Part shown: piece by piece, positions 1-10,313 of the stretch
Layout of the letters: each line of letters opens with the position of its first letter
Numbering within the stretch: position 1 is the stretch's first letter
Origin: Aromatoleum toluvorans
GTDB taxonomy: Bacteria; Pseudomonadota; Gammaproteobacteria; Burkholderiales; Rhodocyclaceae
Direction: 5' to 3'
DNA length: 64,000 nucleotides
Assembly (NCBI RefSeq): GCF_012910905.1
Contig: NZ_WTVN01000014.1
Coordinates: 40,279 to 104,278, forward strand
Notes under the pieces: model-generated
Seen by the model: only the letters and a program-made list of their open reading frames with translations
What the model was told of the DNA's origin: nothing
Database searches by the model: none
Translations under genes and position numbers: made by a program

Positions 1-18
1 AGCCGACAGACGAGTCAT
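1..18 (-). CDS. rseB: Start of probable RseB/MucB (partial, runs off the window)
   Basis: An ATG at 18-16 overlaps the TGA of rseA (ATGA) and reads MTRLSA to the window edge. The call rests on position only: rseB/mucB, the periplasmic protector of RseA, normally follows rseA in this operon. Six codons cannot confirm the family. Confidence 0.45.
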
Positions 19-575
19 CGACCACTGTCCTGGCCGACATCGGAGACGGTGCGCACGTGCTGGATCACGCCCGAGATCGGCCCGCCACCGGACATCGCCT
101 GATGGACGAAGAGATATTCGCGAGTCGGGTCGACGACCGCGGCAGGCGTCGGAGCAACCGCGACCGGTCTCACCGCTACGGGACTGACAACCACCGGAGC
201 CCGCGCAACCGCGATCGCCCTGCCCGTCCCGGGCCCCTGATCGCTGTACAGCGCGTGCGCAACCCATCCGACCGCAGCCACTCCCATCAGCGAGGCGGCC
301 AGCGGCATCAACGAACGCCACGCGCGCCCGTTTTCAGGAACAGGAACCGCCCGTACCGGCGGGGCGAGCAGCGTCGGCTCATCGTCGATGCCCGCCATCA
401 CGCGCCCGATAAAACCGGCGCTACCGTGACGGTCGCCGCGCAGCACGTCACCGATCACGCAATACGCCTCCCAGTCGGTGCGCAACGAGGGATCGCGCCG
501 CATCGATTCGAACACCGGGTGCGCCGCCTGCTCGTCGAGATCACCATCCAGAAGTGCCGACAATTTGTCCTTCAT
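15..575 (-). CDS. rseA: Anti-sigma-E factor RseA
   Basis: Inner-membrane anti-sigma factor that holds RpoE inactive until envelope stress triggers its proteolysis. The protein (186 aa) starts MKDKLSALLDGDLDE, the usual opening of the RseA/MucA sigma-binding domain. One hydrophobic segment lies at about residues 88-109, and a proline/valine-rich periplasmic tail follows. I chose the ATG at 575. A GTG at 584 directly after the rpoE stop is possible but would add only three residues. The gene is 9 bp behind rpoE and overlaps the next gene by ATGA, so the three are co-transcribed. The C-terminal half is weakly conserved, as is usual for the family. Confidence 0.88.
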   Translation of the reverse strand: MKDKLSALLDGDLDEQAAHPVFESMRRDPSLRTDWEAYCVIGDVLRGDRHGSAGFIGRVMAGIDDEPTLLAPPVRAVPVPENGRAWRSLMPLAASLMGVAAVGWVAHALYSDQGPGTGRAIAVARAPVVVSPVAVRPVAVAPTPAAVVDPTREYLFVHQAMSGGGPISGVIQHVRTVSDVGQDSGR

Positions 576-584
576 GAGTACCAC

Positions 585-1184
585 CTACCAACGTTTATCA
601 GGTGCCGTGTCCAGCAGCGGCCGCAGTCTTTCCGCAATGGCCTCGCGCGCGCGGAAGATCCGCGAACGCACGGTTCCGATCGGACAATCCATGATGCTCG
701 CGATCTCCTCGTAGCTCAGTCCTTCGAGCTCCCTGAGCATGATCGCCGTACGCAATTCCTCCGGCAGCGCCTCCATCGCCTGATCCACCGTCTGGCCGAT
801 CTGCCGCGTCATCATCAGACGCTCAGGCGTGTTGATGTCACGCAACTGCTCGCCTTCCTCGAACGTCTCGGCTTCCTCCGAATCGAACCCCGTCGAGGTC
901 GGAGCCCGTCGGCCCTGTGAAACCAGATAGTTCTTGGCGGTATTGATTCCGATACGGTAAAGCCACGTGTAAAACGCACTGTCGCCACGAAACGAACCCA
1001 AGGCGCGATATGCCTTGATGAAGGTTTCCTGGGCCACGTCTTCGACCTCTGCCGAATCACGGATCAGACGGGACAGCAGCCTGTGCAGCTTGCGTTGGTA
1101 CTTGGCTACCAGCAAGCCGAACGCCTGCTTGTCGCCGCGCTGAACGCGTTCGACAAGCTGCTGATCTATCTCGCGATCGCTCAT
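585..1184 (-). CDS. rpoE: RNA polymerase sigma-E factor (ECF family)
   Basis: ECF sigma factor (199 aa) directing envelope-stress transcription. Region 2 is seen at about residues 25-90, including VEDVAQETFIKAYRAL. Region 4, with its helix-turn-helix, lies at about 130-185 (LSYEEIASIMDCPIGTVRSR). The length is typical. The ATG at 1184 is the natural start. It is first in an operon with its anti-sigma factor RseA, which makes RpoE/AlgU the clear choice over other ECF groups. A weak sigma-E-like promoter upstream suggests autoregulation. Confidence 0.95.
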   Translation of the reverse strand: MSDREIDQQLVERVQRGDKQAFGLLVAKYQRKLHRLLSRLIRDSAEVEDVAQETFIKAYRALGSFRGDSAFYTWLYRIGINTAKNYLVSQGRRAPTSTGFDSEEAETFEEGEQLRDINTPERLMMTRQIGQTVDQAMEALPEELRTAIMLRELEGLSYEEIASIMDCPIGTVRSRIFRAREAIAERLRPLLDTAPDKRW

Positions 1185-1264
1185 GGGCGGGTCGTTTCTC
1201 TATGTTGGGCAAAATCCGCGCCAGTATAGCGACCCGACCGTGTCTCCGGCAAAGTCGAAGCTAA

Positions 1265-1294
1265 TCAGAAGACCGGCACGCCTTGAAATAGTTC
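1265..1294 (-). promoter_or_regulatory. Candidate sigma-E-type promoter upstream of rpoE
   Basis: On the minus strand TGAACTATTTCA at about 1295-1284 resembles the sigma-E -35 (GGAACTT). It is followed by TCTTCTGA, which contains the -10-like TCTGA. From GAAC to TCTGA is 21 nt, three more than the E. coli consensus. An 18-nt spacing falls on TCTTC instead. The predicted leader to the rpoE ATG is about 80 nt. The match is imperfect. Confidence 0.3.
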
Positions 1295-1341
1295 AGAGCC
1301 CAGAGGGGTTTTCCGTGATGCACAAAACGCTGCCGGGGCGG

Positions 1342-1375
1342 GCGTTCCGGAACGCTACGACGGACGTGATATAGT
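1342..1375 (+). promoter_or_regulatory. Possible nadB promoter with a palindrome in the -35 region
   Basis: TATAGT at 1370-1375 is a five-of-six -10 hexamer, 33 bp before the nadB start. A perfect 14-bp palindrome, GCGTTCCGGAACGC, occupies 1342-1355, where a -35 would lie, and no good -35 hexamer is present. It could be an operator or an activator site; no regulator is identifiable from the sequence. Confidence 0.28.
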
Positions 1376-1408
1376 TCCCCACCTGTCGATCCTTTTGCAC
1401 AAACGATC

Positions 1409-2995
1409 TTGTCAAAACAATACGACGTACTCATCCTCGGCAGCGGTGCGGCCGGGCAGTCCATTGCACTGCGCCTCGCAGACCGCCTCCGCGTCGCCCT
1501 CGTCACCAAACGCGCAATTTCCGACAGTGCCAGCGCATGGGCGCAAGGGGGCATTGCTGCCGTCCTCGACACCTCGGACAGCATCGAAGCCCACATCCAG
1601 GACACCTTCATCGCGGGCGGCGGCCTGTGCGACGCGAAGGCCACGCGCTATGTCGTCGAACACGGCAAGGCGGCCATCGAATGGCTGATCGGACGCGGCG
1701 TCCCCTTCACGCGCGAGGACCAGTCGAGCCTCGGCTATCACCTCACACGCGAAGGCGGCCACTCGCACCGGCGCATCATTCACGCCGCCGACGCCACCGG
1801 CGCGGCAGTCCAGGCGACGCTCAGCGAACAGGTGAGCAAGCATCCGAACATCGAGATTCTCGAGAACCACATCGCCGTCGACCTCGTGCTCGGCGACAAG
1901 ATCGGCGAGCCCGGCCGGGGCTGCCTCGGCGCCTACGTGTTCGACATTGCCGCGAACCGCGTGGTCACGATCGGCGCTCACAACACCGTCATTGCCACGG
2001 GCGGCGCCGGCAAGGTCTACCTGTATACGACGAACCCGAGCGTAGCGACAGGCGACGGCATCGCGATGGCGTGGCGCGCCGGCTGCCGCGTCGCAAACAT
2101 GGAGTTCATCCAGTTCCACCCGACCTGCCTGTACCACCCGCAAGCGAAGTCCTTCCTGATTTCGGAAGCAGTGCGCGGCGAAGGCGGACTGCTCAGACTT
2201 CCCGACGGCACGCGATTCATGCCCGCACACGATCCACGTGCGGAACTCGCGCCCCGCGACATCGTCGCCCGTGCGATCGACTTCGAGATGAAGAGGCACG
2301 GCATCGACTGCGTCTACCTCGACATCAGTCACAAGCCCGCCGAGTGGCTGCGCGAACACTTCCCGAACATCCATGCGCGCTGCCTGGAACTCGGTATCGA
2401 CATCACGCGCGAGGGGATTCCCGTCGTGCCGGCGGCGCACTATACGTGCGGCGGCATCGTCACCGACCTCGCCGCACGCACCGACGTACCGGGCCTTTAC
2501 TCCGTCGGCGAATCCGCCTACACCGGTCTGCACGGCGCCAACCGTCTTGCCAGCAACTCGCTCCTCGAATGCCTGGTTTTCGGTGAAGCCGCGGCCAACG
2601 ACATCCTCTCCCGACCGCGCAACGCCCTGCCGAAGCTCCCCGAGTGGGACGAGAGCCGGGTGACCGACGCCGACGAGGAAGTCGTCATTTCACACAACTG
2701 GGCCGAACTGCGGCGTTTCATGTGGGATTACGTCGGCATCGTGCGCACGACGAAGCGACTGCAGCGCGCACAACACCGCATCCGGCTGCTGGCGCGGGAG
2801 ATCAACGAGTTCTATTCGCACTTCCGCGTCAGCAACGATCTGCTCGAACTCCGCAACCTCGTCGTCACCGCCGACCTCATCGTGCGCTGTGCCCTGCGTC
2901 GGAAGGAGAGTCGCGGCCTGCACAGCTCGCGCGACTACCCGGACACGCTCCCGGTCGCACGTCCCACCGTATTGCGACCGTCGCGCCGGCGCTGA
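1409..2995 (+). CDS. nadB: L-aspartate oxidase
   Basis: Flavoprotein that oxidises L-aspartate to iminoaspartate, the first step of de novo NAD synthesis. With fumarate as acceptor it works anaerobically. The 528-aa product has the N-terminal FAD dinucleotide motif GSGAAG at residues 11-16 and WAQGGIAA at 44-51. It also has the [12 protein letters not shown] substrate region, HPTCLY, and [17 protein letters not shown] near the end of the FAD domain. A helical C-terminal domain follows. No ATG lies in frame upstream, so the start is a TTG at 1409 in a weak ribosome-binding context. It is convergent with the next gene. Confidence 0.95.
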   Translation: MSKQYDVLILGSGAAGQSIALRLADRLRVALVTKRAISDSASAWAQGGIAAVLDTSDSIEAHIQDTFIAGGGLCDAKATRYVVEHGKAAIEWLIGRGVPFTREDQSSLGYHLTREGGHSHRRIIHAADATGAAVQATLSEQVSKHPNIEILENHIAVDLVLGDKIGEPGRGCLGAYVFDIAANRVVTIGAHNTVIATGGAGKVYLYTTNPSVATGDGIAMAWRAGCRVANMEFIQFHPTCLYHPQAKSFLISEAVRGEGGLLRLPDGTRFMPAHDPRAELAPRDIVARAIDFEMKRHGIDCVYLDISHKPAEWLREHFPNIHARCLELGIDITREGIPVVPAAHYTCGGIVTDLAARTDVPGLYSVGESAYTGLHGANRLASNSLLECLVFGEAAANDILSRPRNALPKLPEWDESRVTDADEEVVISHNWAELRRFMWDYVGIVRTTKRLQRAQHRIRLLAREINEFYSHFRVSNDLLELRNLVVTADLIVRCALRRKESRGLHSSRDYPDTLPVARPTVLRPSRRR

Positions 2996-3022
2996 ACGCG
3001 GAAACTCCCCGAACCGCCGGGG

Positions 3023-3517
3023 TCAGGACGGGCGCCGTGCCGGAGCATCGTCTCCGGGCGTGCGCGTCTGCGCCGCGTCCACCTTGTGCCTGAGCCAGAT
3101 CTTCAGGCCGCGCCAGTCATCCTGACCCAGATTGTCTCGCACGAGCATCATTGCACCATTCAGGAGCCTGGCCCGGGCCCCTCTGACGCGCGCGCCGCGC
3201 CAGTGAATCCACACCGCCCAACCGAAATCGGCGCAGCTTCCCGCGGCGTTGGCATAGACCACGCGACGCCGGTCCCCACCTGGCGGAGCAACGCGTAGCT
3301 CGCCGCCCTCTTCCAGCAGCAGCCGCAAGCCGGCCTTCTCGCGCTCGGCGCCGATGCTTGCCCGTAGCGAGACCATGAGCCAGCCAACGGCCGCGATCAC
3401 CAGCAGCAGTGGCAGCGACGAGCGCACAAATGCAAACGCCGCGATCGCATGGATCGCGGCGTTCGTCATGTGCATCAGCCTCGACGGCCGAAGCTCGATT
3501 TCCAGCGGATAGCGCAC
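3023..3517 (-). CDS. YgfX-like inner-membrane protein
   Basis: Small membrane protein (164 aa) starting at GTG 3517, 19 bp behind fabF. It opens with YPLEIELRPSR, the typical start of the YgfX/CptA family. Two adjacent hydrophobic stretches follow at about residues 20-50 (AAIHAIAAFAF and LPLLLVIAAVGWLMVSL). The rest is a soluble Trp/Arg-rich tail. In enterobacteria YgfX pairs with SdhE and affects FtsZ/MreB; no sdhE lies here, so that role is not implied. A conserved gene of this type next to nadB or fabF is common in betaproteobacteria. Confidence 0.6.
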   Translation of the reverse strand: MRYPLEIELRPSRLMHMTNAAIHAIAAFAFVRSSLPLLLVIAAVGWLMVSLRASIGAEREKAGLRLLLEEGGELRVAPPGGDRRRVVYANAAGSCADFGWAVWIHWRGARVRGARARLLNGAMMLVRDNLGQDDWRGLKIWLRHKVDAAQTRTPGDDAPARRPS

Positions 3518-3536
3518 CGGCTACCGCATCCCCAGA

Positions 3537-4775
3537 TCAGATGCGGCGGAACGCGATCGTTCCGTTGGTGCCACCGAAGCCGAACGAATTCGACAGCGCC
3601 GCCCGGATTTCCATCGGCCGTGCCTTGTTGGCCACGTAGTCGAGGTCGCAGCCCTCGTCCTGCTCGAAGATGTTGATCGTCGGCGGTGCGATCTGGTGAT
3701 GCAGGGCCAGCGTCGTGAAGACCGCCTCGACACCGCCGGCAGCACCCAGCAGGTGGCCGGTCATCGATTTCGTCGAATTGACCGCTATCGACTTCGCACG
3801 ATCGCCGAAACAACGCTTCACTGCCGTCGTTTCCGCGAGGTCGCCCAGCGGCGTCGACGTGCCGTGCGCGTTGATGTAGTCGACTTCGTCGAGCGACATG
3901 CCGGCATCACGCATCGCATTGGTCATGCAGCGCGCTGCGCCGTTGCCGTCCTCGCACGGAGCGGTCATGTGGTACGCATCGGCGCTCATGCCGTAGCCGA
4001 CGACTTCGGCATAGATCTTCGCGCCACGCGCCTTCGCATGCTCGTACTCTTCGAGCACCAGCACACCGGCGCCTTCGCCCAGCACGAAGCCGTCCCGACC
4101 CTTGTCCCACGGGCGGCTCGCCGTCTGCGGGTCGTCATTGCGCGTGGAGAGCGCGCGGGCGGAAGCGAAGCCGCCAACCGCCAGCGGCGTCACGGTCGAC
4201 TCGGCGCCCCCCGCGACCATCACGTCGGCATCGCCGTACTGGATGAGGCGAGCGGCCTCACCGATGCAGTGCGTTGCGGTCGTGCAGGCGGTCACCATCG
4301 CCAGGCAGGGCCCCTTCAGGCCGAACATGATCGACAGGTTGCCGGCGATCATGTTGATGATGGTGCCCGGGATGAAGAACGGGGAAATCTTGCGCGCCCC
4401 GGCCTTCAGGTAATCGTCGTGGGTCGATTCGATCATCGGCAGACCGCCGATGCCCGAACCCAGGTTGACGCCGATGCGCTCGGCGTTCTCGGCGGTAACC
4501 TCCAGCCCGGCATCCTTGAACGCCTGGATGCCGGCAGCCATGCCGTAATGGATGAACACATCCATGCGGCGGGCCTCTTTTGGCGAGAGATACGCGCCGA
4601 TGTCGAACCCCTTCACTTCACCGGCAATCTTCACCGGGAAGTTGGAGGTATCGAAGCGCGTGATCTCGCCGATACCGGAGCGGCCGTTGACGATGTTGTC
4701 CCAGGCCTCCGGAACGGTATTGCCGACCGGGGAGATGATGCCCAGGCCAGTAATGACGACTCTGCGACGGGTCAA
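3537..4775 (-). CDS. fabF: 3-oxoacyl-ACP synthase II (KAS II)
   Basis: Condenses acyl-ACP with malonyl-ACP in chain elongation, including the step from 16:1 to 18:1. At 412 aa it has the family's usual length. The catalytic triad is visible: Cys164 ([10 protein letters not shown]), His304 (NAHGTSTPL) and His341 ([13 protein letters not shown]). The gene follows acpP by 20 bp at the distal end of the fab run. ATG at 4775. Confidence 0.97.
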   Translation of the reverse strand: MTRRRVVITGLGIISPVGNTVPEAWDNIVNGRSGIGEITRFDTSNFPVKIAGEVKGFDIGAYLSPKEARRMDVFIHYGMAAGIQAFKDAGLEVTAENAERIGVNLGSGIGGLPMIESTHDDYLKAGARKISPFFIPGTIINMIAGNLSIMFGLKGPCLAMVTACTTATHCIGEAARLIQYGDADVMVAGGAESTVTPLAVGGFASARALSTRNDDPQTASRPWDKGRDGFVLGEGAGVLVLEEYEHAKARGAKIYAEVVGYGMSADAYHMTAPCEDGNGAARCMTNAMRDAGMSLDEVDYINAHGTSTPLGDLAETTAVKRCFGDRAKSIAVNSTKSMTGHLLGAAGGVEAVFTTLALHHQIAPPTINIFEQDEGCDLDYVANKARPMEIRAALSNSFGFGGTNGTIAFRRI

Positions 4776-4796
4776 TGTTCGCTCCGGTAATCAGAA

Positions 4797-5036
4797 TTAC
4801 TTCTTCAGGTGGGCGTTGACGTAGTCAATCGCCTGCTGAACCGTGGTGATCTTCTCAGCTTCCTCGTCCGGGATTTCGCACTCGAACTCTTCCTCGAGCG
4901 CCATGACCAGTTCCACGGTATCCAGCGAATCCGCGCCCAGATCGTCGACGAACGAGGACTCGATCTTGATTTCCGACTCGTTCACACCAAGTTGTTCGGC
5001 GACAATTTTCTTGACGCGCTGCTCGATGTTCTCCAT
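4797..5036 (-). CDS. acpP: Acyl carrier protein
   Basis: Acidic 79-aa carrier whose Ser37, in the GADSLDT motif, receives 4'-phosphopantetheine. It shuttles the growing chain between FabD, FabH, FabG and FabF, all encoded beside it. Four-helix ACP length and acidic composition fit. A strong AAGGAG ribosome-binding site precedes the ATG at 5036, as expected for one of the most abundant proteins. The 93-bp gap to fabG may hold its own promoter, but I see no clear -35/-10 pair. Confidence 0.97.
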   Translation of the reverse strand: MENIEQRVKKIVAEQLGVNESEIKIESSFVDDLGADSLDTVELVMALEEEFECEIPDEEAEKITTVQQAIDYVNAHLKK

Positions 5037-5129
5037 GAACTAACTCCTTCCCAGAATGATCCAGATATGTAAGAAAAAAAGCCGGCGTATTCTACCAAAA
5101 AGGACGGCAACCGCTATCGCCGCCGGCGA

Positions 5130-5879
5130 TCACGACATGTACATACCACCGTTGACGTGCAGGGTCGTGCCCGTCACGTACGCGGCAGCGGGCGAGGCGA
5201 GGAATGCCACCGCCCCGGCGATTTCTTCCGGACGGCCAAGGCGTCCGAGCGCGATATTGCCCAGCAGGGCTTCACGCGCGGCTTCAGGCAGCGCGCGGGT
5301 CATATCGGTGTCGATGAAGCCGGGCGCCACGCAATTCACGGTGATGTTGCGGCTGCCCAGCTCGCGCGCCAGCGCGCGGCTCATGCCGGCGACACCGGCC
5401 TTCGCCGCCGCGTAGTTCGCCTGTCCCGGGTTGCCGGCGCTGCCGACGACCGACGTGATGTTGATGATGCGGCCGCCGCGCGCCTTCATCATGCCGCGCA
5501 TGACGAGCCGCGACATGCGGAACACCGCCTTCAGATTGGTGTCGATGACGGCATCCCACTCGTCGTCCTTCATGCGCATGGCGAGGTTGTCACGCGTGAT
5601 GCCCGCATTGTTCACGAGGATCCCGACGGCGCCGAAGCGCTTCTCGATGTCGCCGATCGCCGCTTCGCAGGCAGCCACGTCGGTGACATTCAGCGCCAGC
5701 CCGACCCCCTTGACGCCGGCCTCCTGCAGACCCGTTTCGATGTCCGCGGCGCCGGACTCCGAGGTCGCGGTACCGATGACGGTCGCACCGAGGCGCCCCA
5801 GTTCGAGGGCCACAGCCCGGCCGATTCCCCGGGAAGCACCGGTAACGAGGGCCACCTGCCCTTCGAGCGAAAAACTCAT
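5130..5879 (-). CDS. fabG: 3-oxoacyl-ACP reductase
   Basis: NADPH-dependent short-chain reductase for the first reduction of the elongation cycle. TGASRGIG (13-20) binds the cofactor, NNAG follows at about 90, and the catalytic Ser143, Tyr156 and Lys160 (YAAAK) are present. I chose the ATG at 5879 because GAGGTGA lies five bases upstream. A GTG at 5888 overlapping the fabD stop would add MIS and lacks such a site. Length 249 aa, typical. Confidence 0.96.
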   Translation of the reverse strand: MSFSLEGQVALVTGASRGIGRAVALELGRLGATVIGTATSESGAADIETGLQEAGVKGVGLALNVTDVAACEAAIGDIEKRFGAVGILVNNAGITRDNLAMRMKDDEWDAVIDTNLKAVFRMSRLVMRGMMKARGGRIINITSVVGSAGNPGQANYAAAKAGVAGMSRALARELGSRNITVNCVAPGFIDTDMTRALPEAAREALLGNIALGRLGRPEEIAGAVAFLASPAAAYVTGTTLHVNGGMYMS

Positions 5880-5884
5880 TGAAA

Positions 5885-6814
5885 TCACCTCAAGGCGGCA
5901 ATGGATTGTTCGAGACCGGCGGCATCGTGGATCGATCCGCCCTGGACCTCACCCGCGATCCGCTTGGTCATGCCTGCGAGGACCTTGCCCGGGCCGCACT
6001 CGAGGATGTGGCCCATGCCACGCCGCGCCATTTCCTGAACGAGTTCGATCCAGCGCACCGGCGAGAAGGCCTGACGCACCAGTGCGTCGCGGATCTTTGC
6101 CGGGTCGTCGTAGGCTGCGACATCGACGTTGTTGAGCACGGCAATCCCGGGCTTGCCGATCGCCACCGACGCGAGACGCTCGGCAAGGCGCTCGGCGGCC
6201 GGTTTCATCAGCGCGCAGTGGAAAGGCGCGCTCACCGGCAGCAGCATCGCGCGCTTGGCGCCACGCGCCTTCGCAGCTTCGATTGCGCGCTCGACCGCCG
6301 CCCTGGCGCCGGCGATCACGATCTGGCCCGGCGCGTTCAGGTTGGCAGCCTCCACCACTTCGCCCTGTGCGGCCTCGGCGCAGGCCTCCCGAACGGCCTC
6401 CACTTCCAGCCCCAGCAACGCGGCCATGCCGCCTTCGCCGGCCGGCACGGCTTCCTGCATCGCCTGCGCGCGGAAACGCACGAGCGGCACCGCATCGGCA
6501 AAGGCCAGCGCCCCCGCGGCGACGAGCGCGGAATACTCGCCGAGACTGTGGCCGGCCACCAGCTGCGGCTTCGGGCCGCCTGCGGCGAGCCATGCACGAT
6601 AGGCGGCGACACCGGCGGTCAGCATCAGGGGCTGTGTATTGACGGTGAGCGCCAGACGCTCGGCGGGCCCGTCATTGACCATCTGCCAGAGATCCTCGCC
6701 GAGCGCGTCCGACGCCTCGGCAAAGGTGTCGCGGATCTCGGCGCGGTCACCGTAACCTGCCATCATTCCCACGGATTGGGAACCCTGTCCCGGAAACACC
6801 AGTGCAAAAGCCAT
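5885..6814 (-). CDS. fabD: Malonyl-CoA:ACP transacylase
   Basis: Loads malonyl groups from CoA onto ACP. The 309-aa protein opens with FPGQGSQ, carries the nucleophile Ser90 in GHSLGEYSA, and has the SAPFHCALM segment holding the catalytic histidine. It lies 15 bp behind fabH and 5 bp ahead of fabG, in translationally tight order. Confidence 0.96.
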   Translation of the reverse strand: MAFALVFPGQGSQSVGMMAGYGDRAEIRDTFAEASDALGEDLWQMVNDGPAERLALTVNTQPLMLTAGVAAYRAWLAAGGPKPQLVAGHSLGEYSALVAAGALAFADAVPLVRFRAQAMQEAVPAGEGGMAALLGLEVEAVREACAEAAQGEVVEAANLNAPGQIVIAGARAAVERAIEAAKARGAKRAMLLPVSAPFHCALMKPAAERLAERLASVAIGKPGIAVLNNVDVAAYDDPAKIRDALVRQAFSPVRWIELVQEMARRGMGHILECGPGKVLAGMTKRIAGEVQGGSIHDAAGLEQSIAALR

Positions 6815-6829
6815 TGTTCTTGTCCTGTC

Positions 6830-7795
6830 TCAGAATTGGAGCAGCGCGGCGCCCCAGGTAAAGCCTCCGCCGACGCCTTCGATCACGATTCGCTGCCCCG
6901 AACGGATACGCCCGTCACGAACGGCCAGATCGAGCGCGAGCGGGATCGAGGCGGCGGACGTGTTGCCGTGGCGGTCGACCGTGGTGATCACCTTGTCCAT
7001 CGGCACGCCGAGCCGTTTGGCGGTCGCCTGGATGATGCGGATGTTCGCCTGGTGCGGGATCAGCCAATCCACCTGCCCGGCCTCGACACCAGCCTGCGCC
7101 AGCACCTCGTGTGCGACTTCGCCCAGCACCTTCACGGCGAACTTGAACACGGCCTGACCGTCCATGCGCAGGAACGGATCCCCGATCACCTGCCCCGCGG
7201 CGACGGCGCCCGGCACGCAGAGGATCGGATGATGGCTGCCGTCCGCATGCAGGGAGGTCGACAGGACCCCCGGCGCGTCCGAAGCCTCGAGCACGACAGC
7301 TCCAGCACCGTCACCGAACAGCACACAGGTACCGCGATCCGACCAATCGAGGATGCGCGAGAACACTTCGGCGCCCACCACCAGGGCGCGCTTGTGGCTG
7401 CCGGAGCGGATGAACTTCTCCGCGATCGTCAAGCCGTAAACAAAACCGGTGCACACGGCCTGCACGTCGAACGCAGCGGCACCATTGCGAATGCCGAGCT
7501 TTGACTGAAGCAGCGTCGCGGTGCTCGGGAAGATGCAGTCGGGCGTGGACGTCGCAACAATGAGAAGATCAATGTCTTCCGGCTGGAGTCCGGCAGCCTC
7601 GATGGCGCGACGGCTCGCTTCGCAGGCGAGATCGCTCGAAGTGACCTCCGGAGCGGCCAGATGGCGCATGCGGATGCCTGTACGCTCGACAATCCACTGG
7701 TCCGACGTATCGATGCCACGCGCCACCAGATCGTCGTTGCTGACCGGATCGCCCGGCAGGAAGCTTCCGGTGCCGGCGATTCGTGCATAGATCAT
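6830..7795 (-). CDS. fabH: 3-oxoacyl-ACP synthase III (KAS III)
   Basis: Starts fatty-acid synthesis by condensing acetyl-CoA with malonyl-ACP. Catalytic Cys115 (VQAVCTGF), the histidine in [10 protein letters not shown] and the asparagine in [10 protein letters not shown] give the Cys-His-Asn triad. The length (321 aa) is normal. The start overlaps the last bases of plsX by 4 bp, which indicates translational coupling. Confidence 0.96.
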   Translation of the reverse strand: MIYARIAGTGSFLPGDPVSNDDLVARGIDTSDQWIVERTGIRMRHLAAPEVTSSDLACEASRRAIEAAGLQPEDIDLLIVATSTPDCIFPSTATLLQSKLGIRNGAAAFDVQAVCTGFVYGLTIAEKFIRSGSHKRALVVGAEVFSRILDWSDRGTCVLFGDGAGAVVLEASDAPGVLSTSLHADGSHHPILCVPGAVAAGQVIGDPFLRMDGQAVFKFAVKVLGEVAHEVLAQAGVEAGQVDWLIPHQANIRIIQATAKRLGVPMDKVITTVDRHGNTSAASIPLALDLAVRDGRIRSGQRIVIEGVGGGFTWGAALLQF

Positions 7796-8805
7796 GCTGC
7801 TCTCCCCATTGCCACCATGCGCTCGCTGATGCGCTCAACCAGACGGTTGGATGCAGCCTCGGCAGCCCGGTGAATGGCCTGCTCGAACGCATAGACGTCG
7901 GCAGAGCCATGACTCTTGACCACCACGCCGCGCAGACCGACGAGGGCGGCGCCGTTGTAGCGACGGTGATCGACGCGATTCTTGAAGCGCTTGAGCGCAG
8001 GCATCGCAACGACCGCCATTGCCTTCGTCAGCAGGTTCCGGCTGAATTCTTCCTTGAGGAACGCTGCGAGCATCTGCGCGAGCCCTTCGGATGTCTTCAG
8101 GGCCACATTGCCGACAAAGCCGTCGCACACGACGACATCGGTGGTTCCCTTGTAGATGTCGTCCCCTTCCACATTGCCGTAGAAGTTCAGCCCACTCGTG
8201 CGAAGCAGTTCGCCCGCGCGCTTGACGACATCGTTACCCTTGATCGCCTCTTCGCCGATGTTGAGCAGGCCGACGGACGGACGGTCCATGTGCTCGACCG
8301 CCGACACCAGCATCGCCCCCATGATACCGAACTGAAGCAGGTGCTCGGGCTCGCAATCGACGTTGGCACCGAGATCGAGGACGTACACCTGCCCCTTGCG
8401 CGTCGGCAGGATCGTGGCAATCGCAGGCCGATCGATACCGTCGAGCGTCTTGAGGACAAAACGCGAGATCGCCATCAGGGCGCCGGTGTTTCCTGCAGAG
8501 ACTGCCGCCTGGGCCTTGCCGGCCTTGACGAGGTCCACCGCCACACGCATCGACGAATCCTTCTTCGTGCGCATGGCGATTGCGGGAGGGTCGTCCATCT
8601 CGACGACCTCGGACGCCACCTGGGCGGACAGGCGATCGCCGAAACCATTGCCGATCGCGGCGACAGCCTGTTCGAGCGCGTCCGGGCGCCCGACCAGAAT
8701 CACCTTCGCCGCGGGATGGTTACGCAGAAAGGCCTGCGCAGCCGGCACCGTCACGGACGGGCCATGATCGCCACCCATGCAATCTATCGCAACGGTGACA
8801 CCCAT
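7792..8805 (-). CDS. plsX: Phosphate acyltransferase
   Basis: Converts acyl-ACP to acyl-phosphate for the PlsY route of phosphatidate synthesis, at the membrane surface. The protein (337 aa) begins [16 protein letters not shown], the signature PlsX start. I therefore place the start at ATG 8805 rather than at a TTG at 8820. The order rpmF-plsX-fabH is conserved across proteobacteria and links ribosome synthesis with membrane lipid supply. Confidence 0.95.
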   Translation of the reverse strand: MGVTVAIDCMGGDHGPSVTVPAAQAFLRNHPAAKVILVGRPDALEQAVAAIGNGFGDRLSAQVASEVVEMDDPPAIAMRTKKDSSMRVAVDLVKAGKAQAAVSAGNTGALMAISRFVLKTLDGIDRPAIATILPTRKGQVYVLDLGANVDCEPEHLLQFGIMGAMLVSAVEHMDRPSVGLLNIGEEAIKGNDVVKRAGELLRTSGLNFYGNVEGDDIYKGTTDVVVCDGFVGNVALKTSEGLAQMLAAFLKEEFSRNLLTKAMAVVAMPALKRFKNRVDHRRYNGAALVGLRGVVVKSHGSADVYAFEQAIHRAAEAASNRLVERISERMVAMGRAA

Positions 8806-8891
8806 CGTGTTTTCGTGCAATTCGAACAGGGAATCGGGATGAAAAAACGGCGCAGGCGCCCGAAGCGCTGCGCCGCCTTGAGGGACCGGAC

Positions 8892-9071
8892 TTATTCGCC
8901 CTTGGTCTTGACGACTTTCTTGCCGCGATACACACCGCTCGGGCTGATGTGATGACGCAGATGAACTTCGCCGGTGGTCGCTTCGACCGCGAGCGGGGGG
9001 TTGGTCAGGAAGTCGTGGGCACGATGCATGCCACGCTTGGAGGGGGATTTTTTGTTCTGCTGAACGGCCAT
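8892..9071 (-). CDS. rpmF: 50S ribosomal protein L32
   Basis: Short gene (59 aa) read by hand: it begins [20 protein letters not shown] and ends KKVVKTKGE. The N-terminal [15 protein letters not shown] block and the HH-SPSG-YRG segment are typical of the bacterial L32 form that lacks the zinc-binding cysteines. It sits 86 bp ahead of plsX and just behind yceD, the conserved arrangement. Confidence 0.96.
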   Translation of the reverse strand: MAVQQNKKSPSKRGMHRAHDFLTNPPLAVEATTGEVHLRHHISPSGVYRGKKVVKTKGE

Positions 9072-9098
9072 GAAAAACTCCTAGTACAAATATCGCGC

Positions 9099-9602
9099 CT
9101 ATTCCGCGCTGTCAGTCTTGCGTAACTTCTCAAGCGACGCGAACGGCGATTCCTTTACGGCGCCACCATCCGGGCGGGGCGCCTCACACTCTTCATGCCG
9201 AGGCGCGATTGGCACCGCCAGCACGATCTCATCCTCTACCAACGCCCTCACATCCATGTCGGGCGTCGCTTCAATCGCATCGAACTCGTCTTCTTCCAGC
9301 TCGTCTTCCGGGATCGGCTGACCGGGCCTCACCAGCTCGAACAACACATCCACCCCGAGAGGCCACGCCATCGAACTAAGGCAACGCTGGCAGCGCACGC
9401 GCAACTCGCCGGTAATGGCGAGCCGCATGCGAGGCTTGCGATCGATGCCCATCTCGCCGGCCAGACTGAACTGCACCTCGCCGGACTTGTCCAGCAGCAC
9501 GTCGGCCAAGCGCGACAATTCAGCCAGCGGAATGGCACCGGTCAGGCTGCGGCCTTCGGCTGCGAACTTGAACGGATCCGGAATAACGCTTCGTTGCGGC
9601 AT
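9099..9602 (-). CDS. yceD: YceD/DUF177 family protein
   Basis: 167-aa protein of the YceD (DUF177) family, first gene of the rpmF-plsX-fab run. It has the conserved CQRCL motif near the middle and a very acidic stretch ([10 protein letters not shown]) after it. A second conserved cysteine falls in the [10 protein letters not shown] segment. Homologues are linked to 23S rRNA metabolism, but the biochemical role is unsettled. The start is ATG 9602. Confidence 0.88.
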   Translation of the reverse strand: MPQRSVIPDPFKFAAEGRSLTGAIPLAELSRLADVLLDKSGEVQFSLAGEMGIDRKPRMRLAITGELRVRCQRCLSSMAWPLGVDVLFELVRPGQPIPEDELEEDEFDAIEATPDMDVRALVEDEIVLAVPIAPRHEECEAPRPDGGAVKESPFASLEKLRKTDSAE

Positions 9603-9737
9603 AAGGGGCGCATGATATTATTTTCGGCTTCCCCTGTCAAAAGCACCGACACTCCTGTTTTCAAGGGCTTGCGCTGCCGGCCGGACTGCGCTGCGGCGGA
9701 ATGGACCGGCCGTTGCGCCAACAACCTCTTATCGACC

Positions 9738-10313
9738 ATGAAACTCGTACTCGCCTCGACTTCCGCCTATCGCCGCATGCTGCTCGAACGCTTCCAGACG
9801 CCGTTCGAAACCGCAAGCCCCCAGGTGGACGAAACCCCGCTGCCCGGCGAAACGCCGCCCGCCACCGCTGACCGCCTCTCGATCGAAAAGGCACGCGCCG
9901 TCGCCCGCAATTACACCGACGCGCTCGTGATCGGCAGCGACCAGGTCGCTCACATCGGCGCAGAGATTTTCGGCAAACCCGGCACCATCGAGCGGGCGAT
10001 CGACCAGCTGCGCCGCATGAGCGGCCAGGCGGTGACCTTCCACACGGCACTCGCCGTGGTCAACACGCGCACCGGGCAGGTACGCAGCGAGAGCGTCCCG
10101 ACCTTTGTCCGCTTCCGCGAGCTCGGCGACGAGGAGATCCGGCGCTATGTCGACAAGGAGCGCCCTCTCGACTGTGCCGGAAGTGCCAAATCGGAAGGGC
10201 TCGGCATCACGCTGCTCGAGTCGCTGTCCGGCGACGACCCGACCGCCCTCATCGGCCTTCCGCTCATCGCCCTGTCGCGCCTCCTGCGCGCGGAAGGCCT
10301 GCAGCTCCCATGA
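9738..10313 (+). CDS. yceF: Maf-family nucleotide pyrophosphatase, YceF type
   Basis: House-cleaning pyrophosphatase (191 aa) of the Maf family. It begins MKLVLASTSAYRRMLLERF and contains GSDQVAHIGAEIFGKPG. The SDQV motif marks the YceF subgroup, whose known activity is on 7-methyl-GTP, rather than the YhdE dTTP/UTP group. I place the start at ATG 9738. Open frame continues far upstream but only antisense to yceD. It overlaps the next gene by 4 bp. Confidence 0.88.
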   Translation: MKLVLASTSAYRRMLLERFQTPFETASPQVDETPLPGETPPATADRLSIEKARAVARNYTDALVIGSDQVAHIGAEIFGKPGTIERAIDQLRRMSGQAVTFHTALAVVNTRTGQVRSESVPTFVRFRELGDEEIRRYVDKERPLDCAGSAKSEGLGITLLESLSGDDPTALIGLPLIALSRLLRAEGLQLP

